Assembly: GCA_047777415.1 (NCBI GenBank)
Contig: JBKEEO010000002.1
Coordinates: forward strand, 186,001-250,000
Reading direction: 5' to 3'
Source of the DNA: Caproicibacter sp047777415
GTDB taxonomy: Bacteria; Bacillota; Clostridia; Oscillospirales; Acutalibacteraceae
Length of the DNA: 64,000 nt
The position numbers and the translations under genes are program-made. Position 1 is the first letter of the stretch, and each line of letters opens with the position of its first letter. Below are positions 1 to 8,795 of this stretch, piece after piece. The notes under the pieces are model-generated. The model searched no databases. It saw only the letters and a list, made by a program, of their open reading frames with translations, and was not told where the DNA came from.

Positions 1-589
1 CGTGGATGAAACTGCAATTGCCTATATGAAAGGCCGCGTAAACAGGGAATATCAAATTTATGAGCCGGACACAGATGCAGAGTATGAGCGAACTGTGGAA
101 ATCAATCTTTCCGAAATCCGTCCCGTCGTTGCATGTCCGCATCTGCCTTCCAACACAAAGCCTGTTGATCAGTTAAAAGAAATTAAAATCGATCAGGTTG
201 TGATTGGCTCCTGCACAAACGGCCGACTCAGCGATTTGGCAACAGCGGCAAAACTGATGAAAGGTAAAAAGGTTGCTGAAAATGTCCGAGTGATTGTGAT
301 TCCGGCAACACAGCGTATCTACCGTGAAGCGATGCGCTTAGGCTATCTCGACACGTTTATTGAAGCGGGATGCGCTGTTTCCACACCAACCTGCGGGCCG
401 TGCCTTGGCGGTCACATGGGCATTATGGCAGCAGGCGAGCGCACAGTCGCAACAACGAATCGAAATTTTGTGGGGCGCATGGGAGACCCAACTTCAGAGG
501 TCTATCTTGCAGGGCCGGCTGTCGCGGCAGCTTCCGCTGTTTTGGGCAGAATTGCATCGCCGGAAGAAATTGAAGAGGAGGAAGATTGA
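1..589 (+). CDS. leuC: 3-isopropylmalate dehydratase large subunit (C-terminal part)
   Basis: Partial gene cut by the window edge; about 195 codons of a family usually near 420. With LeuD it isomerises 2-isopropylmalate to 3-isopropylmalate in leucine synthesis, using a [4Fe-4S] cluster. The visible cluster-ligand motifs are the Cys in VIGSCTNGR and the two Cys in STPTCGPCLGG. LeuD starts 2 bp after the stop and leuB follows, so this is the tail of a leu operon. The bacterial two-subunit type is clear because the swivel domain is a separate gene (leuD). The real start lies upstream of the window. Confidence 0.95.
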   Translation, partial: VDETAIAYMKGRVNREYQIYEPDTDAEYERTVEINLSEIRPVVACPHLPSNTKPVDQLKEIKIDQVVIGSCTNGRLSDLATAAKLMKGKKVAENVRVIVIPATQRIYREAMRLGYLDTFIEAGCAVSTPTCGPCLGGHMGIMAAGERTVATTNRNFVGRMGDPTSEVYLAGPAVAAASAVLGRIASPEEIEEEED

Positions 590-590
590 T

Positions 591-1076
591 ATGCAGGCAA
601 ACGGTAAAGTTTTTGTATTCGGTGACAATATCGACACAGATGTCATTATTCCCGCTCGGTACTTAAACAGTGCTGAACCGGAACATCTGGCATCGCACTG
701 TATGGAGGATATTGACGCATCTTTCTCTCAGAAGGTTCGTCCGGGGGATATCATCGTAGGAGGCAGCAACTTTGGGTGCGGCTCTTCCCGTGAACACGCC
801 CCACTTGCCATTAAATCGTGCGGAGTGTCCTGTGTGATTGCTAAAAGTTTTGCGCGCATTTTTTACCGCAATGCGATTAATATCGGATTGGCTATTCTCG
901 AATGTCCGCAGGCTGCCGAGAACATTCGGCAGGGCGATGAGATTTCCGTTGACTTTGACAGCGGTATCATCACGAACAAAACGAAGGGCGAAACCTATCA
1001 GGCGGAGCCGTTTCCGGAATTTATTCGAGAAATCATCCGTGCGAATGGTCTTTTAAATTCATTAAGCAAATGCTAA
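591..1076 (+). CDS. leuD: 3-isopropylmalate dehydratase small subunit
   Basis: 161 residues, the usual size for the short LeuD class. It supplies the swivel domain that completes the LeuC active site. Seen: the N-terminal block FGDNIDTDVIIPARYL and the GGSNFGCGSSREHAP substrate loop near residues 57-71. The ATG at 591 follows the leuC stop and has a GGAGGAAGAT ribosome site inside the leuC 3' end. The same frame is open further upstream, but that stretch overlaps leuC and has no family resemblance. The gene overlaps the first possible leuB codons but not the leuB start chosen here. Confidence 0.95.
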   Translation: MQANGKVFVFGDNIDTDVIIPARYLNSAEPEHLASHCMEDIDASFSQKVRPGDIIVGGSNFGCGSSREHAPLAIKSCGVSCVIAKSFARIFYRNAINIGLAILECPQAAENIRQGDEISVDFDSGIITNKTKGETYQAEPFPEFIREIIRANGLLNSLSKC

Positions 1077-1099
1077 ATGAATATTCGGAGGTGAAAAAT

Positions 1100-2173
1100 A
1101 TGGAAAAAAGCATTGTTTTGCTGAAAGGAGACGGAATCGGGCCGGAAATTGTGGACGGTGCCGTCATGGTATTAAAACAGGTGGAGAAAAAATTCGGTCA
1201 TCGGTTTTACTTTCAAGAAGAACTGATCGGCGGTGCTTCCATAGATGCTTGCGGGGAGCCGCTCACCCAAAAGACCATAGATGCCTGTAAAAAAGCGGAT
1301 GCGGTTTTACTCGGCGCGGTCGGGGGTCCGAAATGGGATACGGTACCTGTGGAAAAACGTCCGGAACGCGGATTGTTGGGAATTCGAAGCGCCTTAGGAC
1401 TGTATGCGAACCTGCGTCCTGCGTATCTTTACAAAGAACTGTCGGCGGCCTGCCCGCTCAAGGAGGAAAGAGTTCGGGATGGAATCGATTTAATTCTGGT
1501 CCGTGAGCTGACCGGTGGTATCTATTTTGGCGAGCGTCAAACAGTGACAAAGGAAAACGGAAAACAGTCCGCCTTTGACAAAATGGAATACAGTGAGGAA
1601 GAGATTGAACGGATTGGTCAGATTGCTTTTAAGTTAGCGATGAGCCGTCGAAAAAAATTAGTCAGTGTAGATAAGGCCAATGTGCTGGATACATCTCGGC
1701 TGTGGCGAAATGTGATGCATCGGTTGAGCAAACAATTCCCGCAAGTGGAATACCGCGACCAGCTTGTGGATAGTGCAGCTATGCAGTTGGTTTCGGATCC
1801 CGGCCAATTTGACGTAATTGTGACGGAAAACATGTTTGGCGATATCCTTTCCGATGAGGCAAGCATGGCAGCCGGGTCCATTGGAATGCTGCCGTCCGCT
1901 TCTTTGGGAGATGGAACGCGTGGGCTGTATGAGCCAATTCACGGCTCTGCGCCGGACATCGCAGGGCAGGATGCTGCGAATCCGCTGGCAACGATTCTGT
2001 CTGCTGCCATGATGCTGCGCATATCGTTCGGCATGGAGGAAGAAGCCCGTGCAGTGGAATCCGCCGTACAGTCCGCATTGGCGAAAGGCTATCGGACAAA
2101 GGATATTGCAATGCCCGGACAGTCTACGGTCGGCTGTACTCAAATGGCTCGAATTGTTGCTCAGGATGTTTAG
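1100..2173 (+). CDS. leuB: 3-isopropylmalate dehydrogenase
   Basis: 357 residues, normal for the family. NAD-dependent oxidative decarboxylation of 3-isopropylmalate, the third step of leucine synthesis, in the cytosol. Seen: GDGIGPEIV near residue 10, the RGLLGIRSALGLYANLRP substrate block, VRELTGGIYFG, the DKANVLD lysine region, the metal-binding ENMFGDILSDEASM and the NAD-binding EPIHGSAPDIAG. The ATG at 1100 was chosen over the in-frame ATG at 1070 because GGAGGTG sits just before it and the family starts there. Last gene of the operon; a strong terminator follows. Confidence 0.95.
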   Translation: MEKSIVLLKGDGIGPEIVDGAVMVLKQVEKKFGHRFYFQEELIGGASIDACGEPLTQKTIDACKKADAVLLGAVGGPKWDTVPVEKRPERGLLGIRSALGLYANLRPAYLYKELSAACPLKEERVRDGIDLILVRELTGGIYFGERQTVTKENGKQSAFDKMEYSEEEIERIGQIAFKLAMSRRKKLVSVDKANVLDTSRLWRNVMHRLSKQFPQVEYRDQLVDSAAMQLVSDPGQFDVIVTENMFGDILSDEASMAAGSIGMLPSASLGDGTRGLYEPIHGSAPDIAGQDAANPLATILSAAMMLRISFGMEEEARAVESAVQSALAKGYRTKDIAMPGQSTVGCTQMARIVAQDV

Positions 2174-2205
2174 AATATAGTTTAATAGAATGGTATATCA
2201 TATTG

Positions 2206-2238
2206 GGAGACGGCCATTAATCAGCCGTCTCCTTTTTT
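2206..2238 (+). terminator. Rho-independent terminator of leuCDB
   Basis: Nine-bp perfect stem GGAGACGGC / GCCGTCTCC (2206-2214 with 2224-2232) followed by six T. It closes the leucine operon before the separate cysK promoter. Confidence 0.9.
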
Positions 2239-2255
2239 GTTTGAGTAAAAAGCAC

Positions 2256-2284
2256 TTGACAGAATCGGTATACACGTATATAAT
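2256..2284 (+). promoter_or_regulatory. Sigma-A promoter of cysK
   Basis: TTGACA (2256-2261), 17-bp spacer, TATAAT (2279-2284): both hexamers match consensus exactly. About 65 nt of AT-rich leader separate it from the cysK ribosome site. No T-box or S-box features were seen in that leader. Confidence 0.85.
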
Positions 2285-2358
2285 AACAGCAACAAAACAT
2301 ATATTGTTACTATGTTTAGTATGAAATAGTCCTTTTAATTCATTTAGGAGTGATATTC

Positions 2359-3285
2359 ATGAAAATCGCAAAGAATTTGACGCAACTGATCGGCAATACC
2401 CCTCTGCTGGAATTATCTAATTTTGAAAAAGAAAAGGGAGTGGAAGCTACCATCGCAGCGAAGTTGGAATCGTTTAATCCACTTTCCTCCGTCAAGGATC
2501 GTGTTGGCTATGCACTGATCCAGGACGCAGAAGAAAAAGGTTTAATTAATCAGGATACTACACTGATTGAACCGACCAGCGGCAATACGGGAGTCGGTCT
2601 TGCATTTGTGGCGGCCGCCAAAGGCTATCGTTTGATTCTAACTATGCCGGATACCATGAGTTTGGAACGCCGCCGCCTTGTGTCTGCATTGGGTGCGGAA
2701 CTGGTTTTAACACCTGGCGCAAAAGGGATGAAGGGAGCAATTGAAAAAGCAAATGAACTGCATAATGAAATTTCTAATTCCATGATTCTCGGTCAGTTTG
2801 TCAATCAAGCTAATCCTCAAATGCACCGCAAGACCACCGGTGAGGAAATTTGGAGGGATACGGACGGAAAAGTTGATATCTTTGTCGCCGGCATCGGTAC
2901 AGGGGGAACTGTAACGGGTGTGGGACGCGCATTAAAGGAACACAATCCGAATGTGAAAATTGTCGGGGTCGAACCGACGGATTCCCCGGTGCTTTCACAG
3001 GGAAAAGCCGGTCCGCACCGCATTCAGGGCATCGGTGCAGGTTTTATTCCGGAAACGCTCGATGTGGGTATATTGGATGAAGTTTTGACCGTGTCAAACG
3101 AAGATTCGTTTGCGACAACGGCTCACCTTGCAAAAAGTGAAGGTTTGTTGGTTGGAATTTCTTCCGGCGCGGCGGTGTTTGCGGCGCTTCAGTTGGCACA
3201 AAGGCCAGAAAACAAAGGCAAATTAATTGTTGCTCTTTTGCCGGACACCGGCGAACGTTATCTTTCCACAGGAGTATTTGACTGA
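2359..3285 (+). CDS. cysK: Cysteine synthase (O-acetylserine sulfhydrylase)
   Basis: 308 residues, typical CysK length. PLP enzyme making cysteine from O-acetylserine and sulfide. Seen: the PLP lysine K46 in SSVKDR, the phosphate/acetylserine loop TSGNTG at 73-78, the GTGGT phosphate-binding loop and the SSGAA serine loop near the C-terminus. The ATG at 2359 has TAGGAG eight bases upstream; the in-frame GTG at 2350 overlaps that site. Single-gene unit between its own promoter and terminator. Cystathionine beta-synthase-like paralogues share the fold, but length and motifs fit CysK. Confidence 0.93.
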   Translation: MKIAKNLTQLIGNTPLLELSNFEKEKGVEATIAAKLESFNPLSSVKDRVGYALIQDAEEKGLINQDTTLIEPTSGNTGVGLAFVAAAKGYRLILTMPDTMSLERRRLVSALGAELVLTPGAKGMKGAIEKANELHNEISNSMILGQFVNQANPQMHRKTTGEEIWRDTDGKVDIFVAGIGTGGTVTGVGRALKEHNPNVKIVGVEPTDSPVLSQGKAGPHRIQGIGAGFIPETLDVGILDEVLTVSNEDSFATTAHLAKSEGLLVGISSGAAVFAALQLAQRPENKGKLIVALLPDTGERYLSTGVFD

Positions 3286-3307
3286 TTCCAAAGCATATTG
3301 CAAAAAA

Positions 3308-3341
3308 CGGAAGCGGGCTGTTGTCCGCTTTCGTTTTTTTT
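3308..3341 (+). terminator. Rho-independent terminator of cysK
   Basis: CGGAAGCGG (3308-3316) pairs with CCGCTTTCG (3325-3333) with one G-T pair, followed by eight T. Confidence 0.85.
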
Positions 3342-3381
3342 GTTATGATACTGATAATACTAAAATCAGGAGGTGGACAGA

Positions 3382-4335
3382 TTGCAGATATCCGTCATCG
3401 GCTGCGGCCGTTGGGGCAGCTTTTTGGCTTGGTATCTTGACGGCATTGGGCATAAGGTAATTTTGTATGGCCGTGAAGGATCCCGAAAGCTAGCGGAGTT
3501 GAAACAAAATGGTACTAACGGGCTTGTGAGCCTAAGCCAGAAAGTGATGCTTACTTCAGACCTTAAAAAGGTTATGCAATCTGAAATTCTTGTTATATCC
3601 ATTGGAGCACAGTCGTTCCGCTCACTCATGCATGAGCTTTCTTCCTATGATTTTACAAATAAAACGGTTGTCCTTTGTATGAAAGGTTTAGAGGCCGGAA
3701 CGGGAAAACGATTGACGCAGATTTTCGAAGAATATCAGCCTAATGTTCCGGTTGCCATTTGGGTTGGACCGGGTCATGTGCAGGATTTTACGCGCGGAAT
3801 CCCCAATTGCATGGTGATAGACAGCCGTTCTATGCAAGTGAAAAAAGAACTGGTGGATTTATTTTCAAGTGAACTGATTCGTTTTTATTATGGGGATGAC
3901 TTGCTGGGCAATGAGATTGGAGCAGCTTCTAAAAATGTGATAGGCATTGCCGCCGGCATGCTGGATGGTTTGAATAAAACCGCCTTAAAAGGAGCCTTGA
4001 TGTCGCGCGGAACGAGGGAAATTGCCCGCTTGATTCGCAAGATGGGAGGCAACGAAATTACGGCGTATGGACTCGCTCATTTGGGTGATTATGAGGCTAC
4101 CGTTTTTTCGCCATACAGTCATAACCGCAGATTTGGTGAAATGTTTGTGCGCGGGGAAAACTATGGGGAACTTGCGGAAGGAGTTGCCACCACACAGGCA
4201 ATGTTGATGCTCGCCCGTCAATATCAAGTAGAACTTCCGATTAGTGAAGCAGTGAATCGTGTAATCAATTTAGGGGAAGAACCGAACCGTGTCCTATCTG
4301 ATTTATTTTTGCGCAGTATTAAGATGGAATTTTAG
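3382..4335 (+). CDS. gpsA: NAD(P)-dependent glycerol-3-phosphate dehydrogenase, divergent
   Basis: 317 residues. Expected to reduce dihydroxyacetone phosphate to sn-glycerol-3-phosphate for phospholipid synthesis. Seen: Rossmann motif GCGRWGS near the N-terminus (usual form GAGSWG), the catalytic-lysine region GAASKNVIGIAAGMLDGL, and LGDYEATVFSPYSHNRRFG in place of the common GLGDL-T-SRNRRFG. The usual GPSFA block reads GPGHVQDF, so it is a divergent branch. TTG at 3382 is chosen: AGGAGG lies 7 bases upstream, whereas the in-frame GTG at 3373 lies inside that site. A related ketopantoate-reductase-like function is less likely. Confidence 0.82.
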   Translation: MQISVIGCGRWGSFLAWYLDGIGHKVILYGREGSRKLAELKQNGTNGLVSLSQKVMLTSDLKKVMQSEILVISIGAQSFRSLMHELSSYDFTNKTVVLCMKGLEAGTGKRLTQIFEEYQPNVPVAIWVGPGHVQDFTRGIPNCMVIDSRSMQVKKELVDLFSSELIRFYYGDDLLGNEIGAASKNVIGIAAGMLDGLNKTALKGALMSRGTREIARLIRKMGGNEITAYGLAHLGDYEATVFSPYSHNRRFGEMFVRGENYGELAEGVATTQAMLMLARQYQVELPISEAVNRVINLGEEPNRVLSDLFLRSIKMEF

Positions 4336-4364
4336 TTGACAAATTTGGTATAGAATCTTACAAT
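4336..4364 (+). promoter_or_regulatory. Sigma-A promoter of the Mrp-type ATPase gene
   Basis: TTGACA (4336-4341), 17-bp spacer, TACAAT (4359-4364). The -35 box begins right after the gpsA stop codon. Confidence 0.75.
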
Positions 4365-4419
4365 AAAGACAAGAAGGTTAAAAATGTCATCAAACAAGCC
4401 GTAAAAAGGAGTTATATGA

Positions 4420-5259
4420 ATGAGTGAAGAAAACTGCAACCATGATTGTTCATCTTGCGGGGAATCGTGTTCTTCGCGCAAAGAACCACAGGATTTCCTA
4501 GCAAAACCAAATCCGCGCAGCAAGATTGACCGTGTCATTGGAATTGTCAGCGGAAAGGGCGGAGTAGGAAAAAGTTTAGTTACCTCTCTATTGGCGGTAC
4601 AGCTGAACCGACGCGGATACCATACCGGTGTTCTGGATGCGGATGTTACCGGGCCTTCCATACCGAAAGTGTTCGGTGTCCATCAGCACGCCATGGGCAA
4701 TGAGAATGGAATCGTACCGGTTAAAACCCGTACGGGAATTGATATTATCTCTGTTAACCTTTTGCTCGAAGATGAGAATGCACCGGTTGTATGGCGCGGG
4801 CCAATTATTGCAAATGTGGTCAAGCAATTTTGGACGGATGTTGTTTGGAAAGATGTGAATTATCTGTTTGTAGATATGCCGCCGGGAACCGGTGATGTGC
4901 CGCTGACGGTGTTCCAGTCCATTCCGCTTGACGGCATTGTGATTGTTACGTCTCCCCAGGAACTTGTTTCCATGATTGTTTCCAAAGCCGTTTCCATGGC
5001 GAAGATGATGAATGTTCCGATTCTTGGTATCATCGAAAACATGAGTTATATTAAGTGTCCGGACTGCGGAAAGGAAATTCCTCTTTTCGGGGAAAGTCAC
5101 CTAGAGCAGACCGCACAAAAATTTGGTCTGAGGGTGTTGGGCAGATGTCCTTTGGATCCCGATGTTGCTTCAAAATGCGATGCCGGAAATGCGGAAGACA
5201 TTCAAGCGCCGTGGCTGTCCGGTGCAGCTGATGCAGTCGAAAGTCTGAATAATCATTAA
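4420..5259 (+). CDS. Mrp/NBP35-family P-loop ATPase (Fe-S cluster carrier)
   Basis: 279 residues. Family members (Mrp/ApbC/NBP35) carry and deliver Fe-S clusters in the cytosol. Seen: an N-terminal Cys-rich segment (C6, C10, C13, C17 spaced as in Nbp35-type proteins), deviant Walker A GKGGVGKS near residues 44-51, the Walker B region VDMPPGTGD and a C-terminal CPDCG pair that should hold the bridging cluster. The ATG at 4420 has AAAGGA 9 bases upstream. It stands alone between its own promoter and terminator. The Cys-rich N-terminus argues against MinD or ParA. Confidence 0.9.
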   Translation: MSEENCNHDCSSCGESCSSRKEPQDFLAKPNPRSKIDRVIGIVSGKGGVGKSLVTSLLAVQLNRRGYHTGVLDADVTGPSIPKVFGVHQHAMGNENGIVPVKTRTGIDIISVNLLLEDENAPVVWRGPIIANVVKQFWTDVVWKDVNYLFVDMPPGTGDVPLTVFQSIPLDGIVIVTSPQELVSMIVSKAVSMAKMMNVPILGIIENMSYIKCPDCGKEIPLFGESHLEQTAQKFGLRVLGRCPLDPDVASKCDAGNAEDIQAPWLSGAADAVESLNNH

Positions 5260-5286
5260 ATGATGTTCTTTTTAAAAAGCTTAAAA

Positions 5287-5327
5287 AGTAACCCGTTTTC
5301 TAAAAAGGAAACGGGTTACTTTTTTTG
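5287..5327 (+). terminator. Rho-independent terminator of the Mrp gene
   Basis: Twelve-bp perfect stem AGTAACCCGTTT / AAACGGGTTACT (5287-5298 with 5309-5320), then seven T. Confidence 0.9.
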
Positions 5328-5499
5328 ATATATAAGAATGAAAATTGCGAATTTTAATCGTTTTTTGTGGAATTTGAGTTAGAGAAAACTAAAATTTAAG
5401 TAAAAGACAAAAAAATTATCAAAATATGATTATAATTCTAATAAATAAAATACGCATGCTGTTAGAATACTAAAATAAAAAAATAATGGAGGGGATGAA

Positions 5500-6093
5500 A
5501 TGACACGGGAAGAGCGCAAAAAACTATACTTAAAAACCTTTATCCATACATTCTCTGAAAATGGAATTGATCGCACTCCAATCAAAAAACTTGCCGGGGC
5601 AGCGAAAATCAATGAGGCATCAATTTATCAGTATTTTAAAAATAAAGATGAAATTGTTGTCGACTGTGTTCGATTATATTTAAATGAAGAGTTAACTCGG
5701 CTCTTTGATATATTGTCAGAACCGGAAGAGCCAATGGAAACACGGGTGAGAAAATTTCTCCATTTGAGTTCGAAAACATCTGCAGAGGCAAGATTTATTA
5801 TTCAAGTGCTGACTAGTCCTGTCTATTCACAGTTATGTTCTCCTATTATTCATGAGTTTAGTGAATACATACTATCCTTGCCGCTTCTGAAGAAAAATAG
5901 AGAGAATGTTGCGCAAGATTCCGCAGAATCTGCCATAAAACTCTTACTTTTGAGTGTTTTCATCAGTGACAGAGTCATTGGGAAAGAAAACTTGCTTCGA
6001 ATACAACTTGATTATCTTCTGCGGGTTTTATATAATGGTACATATCAAGAGGATACAGTACGGAAAAACACCAATTTGTTTTATGCTGTTTAA
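5500..6093 (+). CDS. TetR/AcrR-family transcriptional regulator
   Basis: 197 residues, usual TetR size. The N-terminal helix-turn-helix is visible at about residues 10-50 (TPIKKLAGAAKINEASIYQYFKN), with the family's YxYFxxKDEI signature; the remainder is an all-helical ligand/dimer domain with no recognisable ligand class. GGAGGGG lies 5 bases before the ATG. The neighbours are unrelated (an Mrp ATPase before, clpB convergent after), so the target is unknown; self-regulation is possible, because ATTCTAA/TTAGAAT inverted repeats lie at 5435-5441 and 5462-5468. Confidence 0.88.
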   Translation: MTREERKKLYLKTFIHTFSENGIDRTPIKKLAGAAKINEASIYQYFKNKDEIVVDCVRLYLNEELTRLFDILSEPEEPMETRVRKFLHLSSKTSAEARFIIQVLTSPVYSQLCSPIIHEFSEYILSLPLLKKNRENVAQDSAESAIKLLLLSVFISDRVIGKENLLRIQLDYLLRVLYNGTYQEDTVRKNTNLFYAV

Positions 6094-6108
6094 TGTTATT
6101 TGCAGTTT

Positions 6109-6141
6109 AAAGAGGGCCGGATTTTTGCCGGTCCTCTTTTA
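6109..6141. terminator. Terminator hairpin between tetR-type gene and clpB
   Basis: AAGAGG-G-CCGG pairs with CCGG-T-CCTCTT across a short T-rich loop, followed by TTTT on the plus strand. It ends the regulator transcript and may also slow read-through from clpB, whose side has a weaker T tract. Confidence 0.75.
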
Positions 6142-6170
6142 TTGTTGCAAACTTTGTCAGACAGTTAAAA

Positions 6171-8777
6171 TTATTGACTCGCGTTTGTAAATAGATGTTC
6201 CCCGTCACTGTCTATGGTAAGTTCTGTCTGCGGTCGCAGAGAAGATTCTATCATTTTTCTTGCAATGAGGGTTTCTACTTCGCTTTGAATTAATCGCTTC
6301 AGCGGTCTTGCGCCGTATACCGGGTCATATCCGCGGCTTACAATATATTCTCTTGCCGCAGTTGTTAAGCTTATATGCAGCTGTTTGTTGCTCAGGCGTT
6401 TTTGCAGCTCAGACATCTGTAAATCGACAATCTTATCGATTTCCTCTTTTGACAGGGGGCGATAGAAAATAATCTCATCCAGTCGATTCAGAAATTCAGG
6501 ACGGAACTGACGCCGTAACAGTGCATGAACTTGGTTTCTGGCTTCTTCACTGATTCGACCATTTTGGTTAATGCCTTCTAAAATTTGGCTGGAACCAAGA
6601 TTTGAAGTTAGAATTAAAATGGTATTTTTGAAATCAACGGTGCGTCCCTGTGAATCGGTAATCCTGCCATCATCTAGAACTTGCAGAAGCAGGTTGAACA
6701 CGTCCGGATGTGCCTTTTCCACTTCGTCAAACAGAACAACGGAGTAGGGATGACGGCGAACCGCTTCCGTCAGTTGTCCGCCCTCCTCATAGCCGACATA
6801 ACCCGGTGGTGCGCCAATCAAACGGGAAACTGAAAATTTTTCCATATATTCGGACATATCAATGCGAATCATATTCTTTTCATCGTCAAATAAAGCTTGC
6901 GCAAGGGCTTTTGCCAATTCTGTTTTGCCAACACCTGTGGGGCCAAGGAATAAAAACGAACCGATGGGACGATTGGGATCTTGAATTCCGGCACGTGAAC
7001 GCAAAATGGCGTCTGTGACTTTTTGTACAGCCTCATCCTGTCCAACTACACGTTCATGCAGAGTATCGCCCAGACGAAGCAGCTTTTCACGTTCGCTTTC
7101 CATCAGTCGGGATACGGGAATTCCGGTCCATCGCCCTACAATGCGGGCAATTTCATCTTCTGTGACACGGTCATGCAGAAGCGAATCGGATGACTGCATT
7201 TTATCTGCAAGTTCCTCTTCAGCTTTCAGTTCTTTTTCAAGTTCTGGCAGCTTTCCATATTTTAATTCCGCTGCCTTATCCAGGTCGTAATTCCGTTCTG
7301 CTTTTTCGATATCTGCATTGACCTGTTCAATTTGTTCACGCAGCTTGCGCACTTTTCCAATAGCCTGTTTTTCGTTTTCCCATTTGGCTTTCATCTCTTT
7401 AAAACGTGCGCGTTCATCCGCCAGTTCCTTTTGTATATGAGCCAAATGCTCTTTAGACAGAGGGTCGGTGTCTTTTTTCAAAGCGGCTTCTTCAATTTCT
7501 CTTTGCATAATTCTGCGGGAAATGTCATCCAGTTCTGTAGGCATAGAATCTATTTCCGTGCGGATCATTGCGCAGGCTTCATCAATTAAATCAATCGCTT
7601 TGTCAGGCAAAAATCGATCTGTAATATAACGGTTGCTGAGCACTGCAGCTGAAATCAGAGCCTGGTCCTGGATTTTAACGCCGTGAAAAACCTCATAGCG
7701 TTCTTTCAGGCCACGGAGGATGGAGATGGTATCCTCCACGCTCGGTTCTTCAACCAAAACGGGCTGAAAACGGCGCTCCAATGCCGCATCTTTTTCAATG
7801 TACTGATGATATTCGTTAAGTGTTGTCGCACCGATACAATGTAATTCTCCGCGGGCAAGCATCGGTTTTAAAAGATTGCCGGCATCCATGCTGCCTTCTG
7901 TCTTTCCGGCGCCCACAATGGTGTGCAGCTCATCGATGAAAAGAATAATTTTTCCATCGCTCTTTTTAACCTCATTGAGAACAGCTTTGAGGCGTTCCTC
8001 AAATTCTCCGCGGAACTTTGCACCGGCGATAAGCGCGCCCATGTCTAGAGAAAACACTTTGTGGTCTTTAATGCTGTTTGGTACATCACCGCGCACAATA
8101 CGCTGAGCAAGTCCCTCGGCAATGGCCGTCTTGCCAACGCCGGGTTCCCCAATTAATACGGGATTGTTCTTTGTTTTTCTGGAAAGAATCAGAATGACAT
8201 TTCGAATTTCGTCATCGCGGCCGATTACAGGGTCAAGTTTGTGATTTTTCGCAAGTGCAACAAGATCCTGGGCATATTTTGTCAAAGCATCATAGGTTTC
8301 TTCCGGGTTATCGCTGGTGACGCGCGTATTTCCGCGGACTGAAGACAGCGCTGCGAGAAAAGAATTGTGATTGATGCCGTATCTTTCAAAAACCCTAAGA
8401 ATATCCGGATCCGGCTGTTCAATCAATGCGAGCATGAGATGCTCCACGGAGACATATTCGTCCTTCATACGCTCGGCAATATGCTCTGATTTGGTCAATA
8501 CCGCGTCCGTTCCGGGTGAAACATAAATTTTTCCAGCTTCTCTGCCGGGACCGGTGACTGCCGGCAGCTTTTCTACCAGTTCTTTGACATCCTGTGTAAA
8601 CGCATCGGTGTCAATGTTCATCTTCTTAATCAGCTGAGGAATGAGACCGTTTTGCTGGGTTAGAAGCGACAGAAGAAGATGCTCCTGACCCACCTGCATG
8701 TTGCTGTTTTCAATTGCAATGTTCTGCGCCAGCTGAATCGCTTCCAGTGATTTTTGGGTGAATTTTTGAGCATTCAT
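6171..8777 (-). CDS. clpB: ATP-dependent disaggregase ClpB
   Basis: 868 residues, full length for ClpB. With DnaK it threads and rescues aggregated proteins after heat stress. Seen: N-terminal Clp repeats (NAQKFTQKSLEAIQLAQ), NBD1 Walker A GEPGVGKT near residue 200, a long charged middle coiled coil (roughly 400-520) and NBD2 Walker A GPTGVGKT near residue 600. The middle domain separates it from ClpC, ClpA and ClpE. The ATG at 8777 has AAGGAGG 10 bases upstream; the in-frame TTG at 8786 is only one base from that site. It lies 18 bp behind a ribbon-helix-helix gene and shares its promoter. Confidence 0.95.
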   Translation of the reverse strand: MNAQKFTQKSLEAIQLAQNIAIENSNMQVGQEHLLLSLLTQQNGLIPQLIKKMNIDTDAFTQDVKELVEKLPAVTGPGREAGKIYVSPGTDAVLTKSEHIAERMKDEYVSVEHLMLALIEQPDPDILRVFERYGINHNSFLAALSSVRGNTRVTSDNPEETYDALTKYAQDLVALAKNHKLDPVIGRDDEIRNVILILSRKTKNNPVLIGEPGVGKTAIAEGLAQRIVRGDVPNSIKDHKVFSLDMGALIAGAKFRGEFEERLKAVLNEVKKSDGKIILFIDELHTIVGAGKTEGSMDAGNLLKPMLARGELHCIGATTLNEYHQYIEKDAALERRFQPVLVEEPSVEDTISILRGLKERYEVFHGVKIQDQALISAAVLSNRYITDRFLPDKAIDLIDEACAMIRTEIDSMPTELDDISRRIMQREIEEAALKKDTDPLSKEHLAHIQKELADERARFKEMKAKWENEKQAIGKVRKLREQIEQVNADIEKAERNYDLDKAAELKYGKLPELEKELKAEEELADKMQSSDSLLHDRVTEDEIARIVGRWTGIPVSRLMESEREKLLRLGDTLHERVVGQDEAVQKVTDAILRSRAGIQDPNRPIGSFLFLGPTGVGKTELAKALAQALFDDEKNMIRIDMSEYMEKFSVSRLIGAPPGYVGYEEGGQLTEAVRRHPYSVVLFDEVEKAHPDVFNLLLQVLDDGRITDSQGRTVDFKNTILILTSNLGSSQILEGINQNGRISEEARNQVHALLRRQFRPEFLNRLDEIIFYRPLSKEEIDKIVDLQMSELQKRLSNKQLHISLTTAAREYIVSRGYDPVYGARPLKRLIQSEVETLIARKMIESSLRPQTELTIDSDGEHLFTNASQ

Positions 8778-8795
8778 ACCTGCCAATCCTCCTTT

